DNA from: Zygaena filipendulae
Taxonomy: Eukaryota > Arthropoda > Insecta > Lepidoptera > Zygaenidae
Length of the DNA stretch: 64,000 bases
Assembly: GCA_907165275.2 (NCBI GenBank)
Contig: OU015655.1
Location: 12,412,501-12,476,500 of the forward strand
Reading direction: 5' to 3'
Shown here: in pieces, positions 57,496 to 64,000 of the stretch
Numbering within the stretch: position 1 is the first letter of the stretch
Layout: the number at the start of each line of letters is the position of its first letter
Program-made: the position numbers and the translations under genes
Notes under the pieces: model-generated
The model's database searches: none
Told to the model about the DNA's origin: nothing
The model's input: the letters and a program-made list of their open reading frames with translations, nothing else

Positions 57496-57920
57496 TGTAT
57501 ACCCTTGCAATGTGTACCTATGCAAAATTTCATGATAGTTTAAGCGTGAGAGTGTATCAAAGAAACAAACAAACTCCCATTCGCATTTATATATTATTAA
57601 CTGTCCCCCGCGATTTCACCCGCGGTAATTTCGGAGTTCCCGCGGTAATTCCGGGAAAAAAGTGCTGTAGTTTACGGTGATAAGCAGTTCCCCGCATTAA
57701 TTCCGGAGTTCCCGCGGGAATTACGGTATAAAAACTATCCTATCTTTTAAGTTGGACCATATTATAAATGGTTACAAAATTTTATCAAAATCTGTTCATA
57801 TATTTATCAATATCAGTAGTTTCGGAGTCCATCGCGGACAAACAACGTGACACGTGATTTATGTATATTAAGATGTATAAGGAATTTACGATGGTGTTAA
57901 ACTATTGATATAGATTGCGA
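57496..57920 (+). repeat. Segmental duplication, block 2 (right part), split by SINE-like repeats
   Basis: 57496-57597 matches 15714-15812, and from about 57876 (TAAGGAATTTACGATGGTG) it matches 15810-15850. The gap at about 57598-57875 is filled by SINE-like CCCGCGG-type sequence (two successive cores, 57600-57660 and 57690-57730), inserted after the duplication. Confidence 0.85.
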
Positions 57921-58349
57921 AAACTATTTCTTGGCGGATATCGGATGTACCGTACCAACAAACCGTATGGTCAAAAACAGCACCTTGACTAAACAAAATC
58001 AATTTTTATACACAAAAATTAAAGTACCGAAATTCCTCGCCAAAAACTTATATTACAGGATTTTTGTAAACAAGTAATAAATATGCCAGAGATGAAATAT
58101 ATATTTAGGTACATTGAAATGAAAAAAAAAAATTGTTTTGTTAGTTAAATATTATTTTATTAAAATAGCACTTAAAATAAGGAACATTAATAGGTAAGTA
58201 ATATATTTAAAATATTAGTCAATAAATTAATAATAATTTGTTAAAATAATAGCTATAGCAAAAATTGTGATTTATTACATTTCGTACATAAATTTAAAAA
58301 CTCTTCTAAAAACGGACACAATCTGAGTTAATTGTTGTATATTAATATT
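57921..58349. other. Parvin 3' flank
   Basis: AT-rich, includes the presumed parvin 3'UTR. No gene seen. Confidence 0.5.
58156..58161 (-). promoter_or_regulatory. Candidate parvin poly(A) signal
   Basis: TTTATT on the plus strand, AATAAA on the coding strand, about 190 bp past the stop codon. Confidence 0.4.
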
Positions 58350-61300
58350 TCAAGCCTGGTTCTTATATTTAGTAAATAAGTTGTACAACACGCGCAATGT
58401 CGATTTGAGGTCGAGATTCACGATATCTGAAAATAAAAAAGATGTTGCCATTAAACCAGTCATAAAGTTTAATATGTAAAAAATAATCAAATATAATACT
58501 AGCTTTTACCCGCGGTTTTATCCGCATAAATTAAGGAAAACCCTCTGACCACCGTGTCGACTACACTTCGAGTGCCATACGCACTTTTAGAAACAGCTAA
58601 TTTTTCAACGCTATTAAAAATTAGTTCCTCAAAGTAGTTTGATTAATCCATTCTGAATAAATCAAAACAAATCAAATATTTATAGCGACCAAGTGTACAT
58701 TGCAGATGTCATAATATACTATGTAGAAATTGCTTATAACTTAGTAACACTTTTCGAATATAGCAATAATTCGGAGCTTATACTTATTTACCAATTTCTT
58801 GTTAACAATCCAATTATTTATCTTAAAAAGGTAGGTATGCTTGGCTTATTATTTTTTATTAAAATAAATCTTCCAGTGTATAGAAACATTGAAATTAAAT
58901 ACTTAGTTTTTTTTTTACTTTTGGTGTAATGTGCCATGGGCCAGGCCCAGGTTTGTGGGTTACCTTCGGGCCTCGCCTTCGGCTTGGCGAGACCGACGTC
59001 CTGCATCAGCTCGAAGGCGAACGTCACGTTGTGCACCTTCTGGTCGAAGTCCTGCGGCGTCAGATGGAAGTCGTAGAGTGGCACGAAGAAGCCTTCGAGC
59101 AGCCCCATCAGCAGGCACAGGTAGACGCCATCGTGGAACTGCGAGTCCAGGTCCGACACCTCCAGGTTCAGCTTGCCCAGGTGCTTGTTCACGAAAGTGA
59201 CCAGCGACTGCAATCATCGACCAGCCCTTGCTTTACGCTGCCCGCGACACAGTCGAGTGGCTGAAGCCAGGCGCGGTCCGCAGTGGTCACAGGGGGACAT
59301 GACCATTGACCATTTTTGTTTTGTAATGTGTGCAATAAAATTGTGTATTGTTCAATAAAGTCTTTACCCGACATATTTTATTATCAGTGACCCCCTCCAA
59401 AATATCAGGCTGCGATCACATGTATATGATCTGAGGCTTCCTTTTTTACTGGCCAAGTTGTGTATACTATTTTTCAGATCGACAAAGAAAGCGACAACTT
59501 CGTTTAGTGAAGCGCGCCGAAAGTTGACGCTTTCCGACCGGAGGACTGATAAATTATATATGCTCGAACCTATGAAGCTGAAATATGGCAGGGAGTTAGT
59601 TTGTGGAGAGTAGAAGTTGGCTAAGAAAGGTTTTCGTCTAATAATAATAAGTGAGGTTCCACCATAATACCTACATGTTTTGGTTATGTATGGTTGGTCA
59701 AAATTCAATTAACATATTATTTACTCATTCCTATTCCAGGTCGGTAACGCACTTGCATGCGTTATGGTGTTGCAAATGTCCATGGGCGGCAGTATCACTT
59801 AGGTACTATCAGGTGTGCCTAGGGCTGTCGGGTGTCTGGCTTTAGCCGGAAATTTTTGGCTTTTTAGGTACGTGTCCGGCCAAATATTTTCTTATCCAGC
59901 ATGCAGCATGAAAGCTGGTTATTTTGTATAAGATAAGCTTGTTAGTTACGTGATTAATGTGTACAAATTAAAAAAATTAAATAGGTTTTTGATTTTTTTT
60001 ATTATGAAACATTGTTTGACTTTTAAAACATTATGTCTGGCTGTAAAAAAGGTATGTCCGGCTTTTAGGGTAAAATGTTCGGATAAATTAAGCGTCGAGT
60101 CCGCCTTTTGTGCCCTGCCCCTATGACATAAAAATAAAATTATATATATTTACCTTCTTAACGACTTGCAACTTGTCGGGCGCGTGGTCAAAGAGCGCGT
60201 CGAACGCGTCCCGCTCGCACTTCATGCCCAGGTCGTCGTATGTGCTGGTTATGTCCTCGATAAACGTTCTGGGGAACAGGATAATATGAAGTGACCTCGG
60301 TGTTTCATCACAACTTAACCAATTAGTCCATTCATTGAAGGTAAAATAAATGGTCAAAGATAATAAGCTATAAACTCGTATAAAAAAACCTTTATTTTGA
60401 CATTCTAAACGTTGTCTAGTCGCGGACACGAGATTTTATGAAACTTTTGAGACAACGCAACGTTTATAATTCAAAATAAAGGTAGACATCACAATGTAGT
60501 AGTATTAGTAGTAGTAGGTATTATCATACTAATAAAAAATAATTCAATGAATTAAAAATAAAAACAGAAACGGTCAATAAAATAATATTTTTAAAACTTA
60601 ATTGACATTACAAATAAATTATTAATCTTATCACTACATAGTATAAAACAAAGTCGCTTCCCGTTGTCTGTCTGTCCCTATGTATGCTTAGATCTTTAAA
60701 ACTACGCAACGGATTTTCATACGGATTTTCATGAGGAAGGTTTATAACTATATTTTATCCTGGAACTACCGCGGGAACTCCGAAATTACCGCGGGCGAAA
60801 CCCCGCGCGGGTCAGCTAATATAAAGTGAATGATTTAATTCAGTTTTGTTTTTCTCTCGTGAAAACTAAGCAAATTTGACTTGCGCGGTATAAGTGACGA
60901 CTAGTTATTGTGCCAGGGAGGCGATGGGTACCTGTGCGACAGTTGATTGGCCGCGTCCTTCTTGACCACCACGACGCTGACGCTCACGTTCTCGGGCAGG
61001 CGGATGGGCGCGCGGAAGTGCCTCGCCAGCGCCACCAGCAGGTGCAGGATCGACACCACATTCTTCGAATGCACCGAGTCCACGCTCCAGTTGCGCACCG
61101 GCTTCGGGGAGCCGAACACGGCCTGCACAGATGATGTTTATTGTCCTCACTGTCTCAGAGCAAATAAATTAACAAGAAGAGCGAATGCTCAACTCGCCCG
61201 AAACTTCTTTTGCTGCCATTCCAAGTACCTATATTTACCACAATATTTCCAAACCTGATGAATTTTGAAAACAGTGGCCAAGTAAAAACATAACTGTAAA

Positions 61301-62928
61301 GCGTTTAATACATTTCTTTATGCTAATGAATGTTTTAGTGCGTGATGAATAGTATTGTGTGCAAAAATCACCCGGCGATACCGGTTTTCATCTGTTTTTA
61401 TACTAAAATAAGTCCCTTCTATCTGTTAGTCTGTTCTGTGCGCACTGTGGCCTAGGATGACTAAGTTTTAGTTTCTAGTCCGTCGTCGTGTAGATCAGTG
61501 TGTTTTTAACGTCTGGGTCGCGAACCCCTAGGTGGCCGCGAAACCTCTATGGGGGGGGGGGGGAGGGTTTGAAAAACTACCTTAAAAAAATAAAAACAAT
61601 AAAGTTTATCCATACAGACTGTAGGGATCGAATATTTGTAACATAATGAAATAGGTACATAAAAAAGGCGGGGGGCGCGAGATATTATTTACGTGTCATC
61701 AAAAAGATTAAAAAACACTCGTGTAGATTCATAAAAAAACTATTTTGGACACGTATTTTTCCCCTGACGTTACAAGCAAAAAATAATTGTTTCGTTCTTA
61801 ATTATTTGTCCAGCCTTCCAGCTGCTGCAATTTTACCAATATTTTAACTATCAAACGAATTAACAATCGGTAAATGAAATATTATTTCCTGTTTTTATGA
61901 CAGATTACGTTAGCCTTGTAAACGTTGAAGCTAGTGGTATATTCATTATTTTTCAGGATGGTGGTAAATATTTTTTATGAACATTTCAATTTCAATATGA
62001 GGTCTATATATAAATCGTTCTTAATTATATGACCACCGCTGTATATCTTTTTTCTTCGTGTTTCTTTTTTTATTACATATGTGACAGACGTACTAAATAA
62101 AATTTTTATTTGCATACCTTGGGATCATGCCATAAATCCAAATGTGAGTTTTTTAGACATAGACAATATTAGTTGGTTTGCCAAAGACAATGCGTAGGTA
62201 CGAGTATGGTAAACAAGAATGATATATTTTAATAAATACCCTATTAACGGCGCGCAACACAACAGCTAACTTCTGCCGCTGACCCTCTTCCGACTGCGTC
62301 ACTTCCGGCACGTCCATCTTTGTCTCCGTCAGTTTCTCCAACAGCTTTTGCAACACCTGGCCGTCGTACAGGTCCTCGCTGATGTCCTTCACGATGATCC
62401 TCTGATTGGCCAACTCGTCGTTTATCCATTCGATAAGCACCTGGATGAGCTCCTTGACTCTTGGGTCTTCTAGAGATCTCGGCTCTATGATAGCTCTCTC
62501 TTCGTTGTCATCTGTGTACACATATTCAAATTCGATTGTACACAACATCTAACATGACAATGGCTAAAAGGTCAGTTAGTTGTCAGTCACCATGCAGATG
62601 TATTGAAATTTATGTAAGCTAACCCAGCTAATTAGCTGGGTAACATAGAAATTAAAAATAAAAACACAATACAAAACACCCAGACAAAAACATGAATCTA
62701 GACATCTCAAGTTCTTGACTTTATACACACATTTAAAGTTCATCCATATTCTTGTATCTAAGAGGTATTATTATTATCTTTGATTAGGATGTAAGGGAAA
62801 CATTATTTTAATAATTTAAAAAATGCTTATGAACTTACGTAAACTGTATTCCTCGGGTGGAATTTCGGGGGCTGTTGGGCTGCCAGGCGAGTCGATTGCA
62901 TATTTGCCCTCGGCTTGTACTTCTTGTA
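58350..62928 (-). CDS. parvin: Parvin (actopaxin/affixin), 3' six exons; N-terminal exon outside window
   Basis: Exons 62928-62839, 62511-62240, 61122-60932, 60268-60154, 59207-58964 and 58426-58350; phases all close, giving 328 residues plus stop. The first visible residues (YAIDSPGSPTAPEIPPEEY) are the linker before CH domain 1. The next two exons carry CH1 (VKELIQVLIEWINDEL, then SVDSVHSKNVVSILHLL and FRAPIRLPENV). CH2 spans the last three exons (SLVTFVNKHLGKLNLEV, FHDGVYLCLLMGLLEGFFVP, FAFELMQD) and ends STLRVLYNLFTKYKN. Parvin joins integrin-linked kinase and PINCH, binding ILK through CH2, and links integrin adhesions to actin, for example at muscle attachments. The first exon with the acidic/basic N-terminus was not found before the window end. 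A hAT-type MITE and a 300-bp repeat lie in the intron next to the 61122 exon. Confidence 0.96.
59208..60153. other. Parvin intron, no other gene
   Basis: Unique DNA and degenerate repeats. A TGTCCGGC...TTTTTAGG word recurs near 59866, 60030 and 60054. No additional exon is required, since exon phases either side match. Confidence 0.5.
60640..60825 (-). repeat. SINE-like repeat, minus orientation, in parvin intron
   Basis: The reverse complement of the family: AAACTACGCAACGGATTTTC, then CCGCGGGAACTCCG and CCCCGCGCGGGTCAGCTAA. Confidence 0.7.
61153..61445 (+). repeat. 300-bp dispersed repeat just upstream of a parvin acceptor
   Basis: Third copy of the family (2824-3115, 37317-37620), same orientation. 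It starts CAGAGCAAATAAATTAAC about 30 bp from the exon start at 61122 and ends near TATCTGTTAGTCTGTTCTGTG. Confidence 0.75.
61496..61720. mobile_element. 225-bp hAT-like MITE with target duplication GTGTAGAT
   Basis: GTGTAGAT at 61488-61495 and 61721-61728 flanks ends AGTGTGTTTTTAAC and GATTAAAAAACACT. The duplication fits the hAT preference nTnnnnAn. Inside, near the left end, are GGGTCGCGAACCCC and a 13-G run (61551-61563). Confidence 0.88.
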
Positions 62929-63245
62929 CTGTTAAAGAATTAATATTTTTATAACAATATTACAGCTGTCTGTCACTTAACATCACTGGACCAAAAAAAA
63001 GATTTATACAAAATGTTTTTAAGCATAGATTTAACTGAATTCTTAAAAACATTTTAAGAATTGAGTTCATCTATGCTAGTTGTTCTTGTTTTGTACCCAT
63101 ATCTCCCAAATTCCACAGTAATAGGAATTTGATTTTTAGAAACTACCCACCATATCGCCTGTAAATCGGGGCTAAATTGTGGCACTCTTTTCTGCAATCA
63201 CCTTTTAATTCAATCGCATTACTGTACCGTGGGAAGCTAGCTAAT
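62929..63245. other. Parvin intron upstream of the first visible exon
   Basis: No exon recognised. Around 63010-63065 TTCTTAAAAACA and TTTTTAAG words form a weak inverted repeat. Confidence 0.45.
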
Positions 63246-63580
63246 AGGCATGTTGACTAATTTTTATTTTTTAGTCCGTCTTGTAGATTATTAAAAAATA
63301 TTGGACACGTATTTTTTCTTTTTTTTACGTAAACAAAAAATAACGGCGATATATTGAATTAAAATTTCGCGTGACGTCACTATTCTGACAGTTTGTATGG
63401 CGGTTTTAGCGGTTACTGACGTCACGACCCCCTCACCTTAAGCTTTAATGCGCTTTATCTCTGTATATTTTAATTTATTTGAAAAAGCAAAAAATACGTG
63501 TCTATTGTCTTTTTTTTATTTTCTAACTGACGGACTAATTAGAATTTTGATTTTCAAAAGTACCTAGTCCACATCCCCAT
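63246..63580 (+). repeat. MITE of the GGACACGTA family with paired TGACGTCA sites
   Basis: Full copy with the TTAGTCCGTCTTGTAGATT and GACGGACTAATTAGAATT ends. TGACGTCA is found at 63372-63379 and 63417-63424. Very close to the reverse complement of 2483-2810. Confidence 0.85.
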
Positions 63581-64000
63581 TGGTAATGTTTTTAAATTGG
63601 AAAAAAAAATTGTGTGAGGGCGTGGACAGCTGAACGGAATCAATCATGGGACCAAACAGATTGGTTTGCCAAGAATATTAATAGCCTTTAATGTTCAGAG
63701 GTTTTAAGACAAATTTTTCTAACAAACCTGTTAAGTCTGTCATATTTCACTTATAAACAATCCTGAAAAACTCTACTCTTTACTCATTAAAATCACTCTA
63801 ACGTTAACTACTAACACAACACACAGTGATCATAACACCAGTAATGAAACTCAATATATTATTTATATTTTGCTCATGCCGTAACTATATTTAGACACGA
63901 ACGAGTTATGTGTGATAAGTTAGGAGGACATATTGTAAACAAAAAAAATCATGTCATAGACATAAAAATGTAACCATGGAATGTTATAATATGATGTGAG
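63581..64000. other. Right edge of window, no gene recognised
   Basis: AT-rich; the expected parvin N-terminal exon (a Lys/Arg-rich sequence) is not seen on the minus strand here. Confidence 0.5.

Noticed and set aside
58929..59264. Plus-strand and alternative-frame open frames over a GC-rich stretch
   Set aside because: Shadows of the parvin CH2 exon (59207-58964, minus), which has clear family motifs and splice sites. The same applies to 60905-61258.

Overview
This is nuclear DNA of an insect, most probably a moth or butterfly. It is AT-rich. It has conserved animal genes split into short, GC-richer exons with canonical GT-AG introns, and a very high density of short inverted-repeat elements (MITEs), SINE-like repeats and 5'-truncated LINEs. 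The repeats with a CCCGCGG...CCCGCG core and an AATATTAGTAGG-like tail, and the tRNA-derived SINE, are of kinds I associate with Lepidoptera; that assignment is from memory, not from a search.

Three conserved single-copy-type genes lie on the minus strand: an ATAD3/belphegor mitochondrial AAA+ ATPase (10 coding exons, 20011-31075, 614 aa, complete), a LITAF-domain membrane protein (3 coding exons plus a 5'UTR exon, 37203-44641, 134 aa, complete) and parvin (58350-62928, six 3' coding exons; the N-terminal exon lies beyond the right edge). I placed every exon boundary by splice signals, and all reading phases close.

On the plus strand there are two copies of a two-exon RNase H1-type gene (12861-13926 and 51690-52743), carried by a direct segmental duplication about 38.8 kb apart. 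Both keep the N-terminal hybrid-binding domain, but both carry valine in place of the third catalytic aspartate (residue 232). Between the copies the flanks and intron differ by about 0-2%, while the coding exons differ by about 6%, almost all of it amino-acid replacing. This is the most interesting signal in the window: a pair of probably non-cleaving, fast-diverging RNase H1-like proteins. Copy 1 has also suffered a local tandem duplication of its last exon and 3' flank.

Layout: 1-12.6 kb, gene-free, MITEs and SINE-like repeats. 12.67-15.85 kb, duplication block 1. 16-20 kb, SINE-like repeats, a palindromic MITE and tandem repeats. 20-31 kb, ATAD3, whose last intron is filled by a 4.2-kb element with about 70-bp terminal inverted repeats and whose intron 8 is a minisatellite. 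31-37 kb, intergenic with MITEs. 37-45 kb, LITAF, with a 5'-truncated jockey-type LINE in its 6.6-kb intron. 45-51.4 kb, intergenic repeats, a broken LINE reverse transcriptase and a THAP-like remnant. 51.45-57.9 kb, duplication block 2, split by a 3.68-kb element with an 8-bp target duplication that carries a nearly perfect 1,175-bp tandem repeat. 58.3-62.9 kb, parvin. 63.2-63.6 kb, a MITE. I see no rRNA, intact tRNA gene, CRISPR array or prokaryotic feature.
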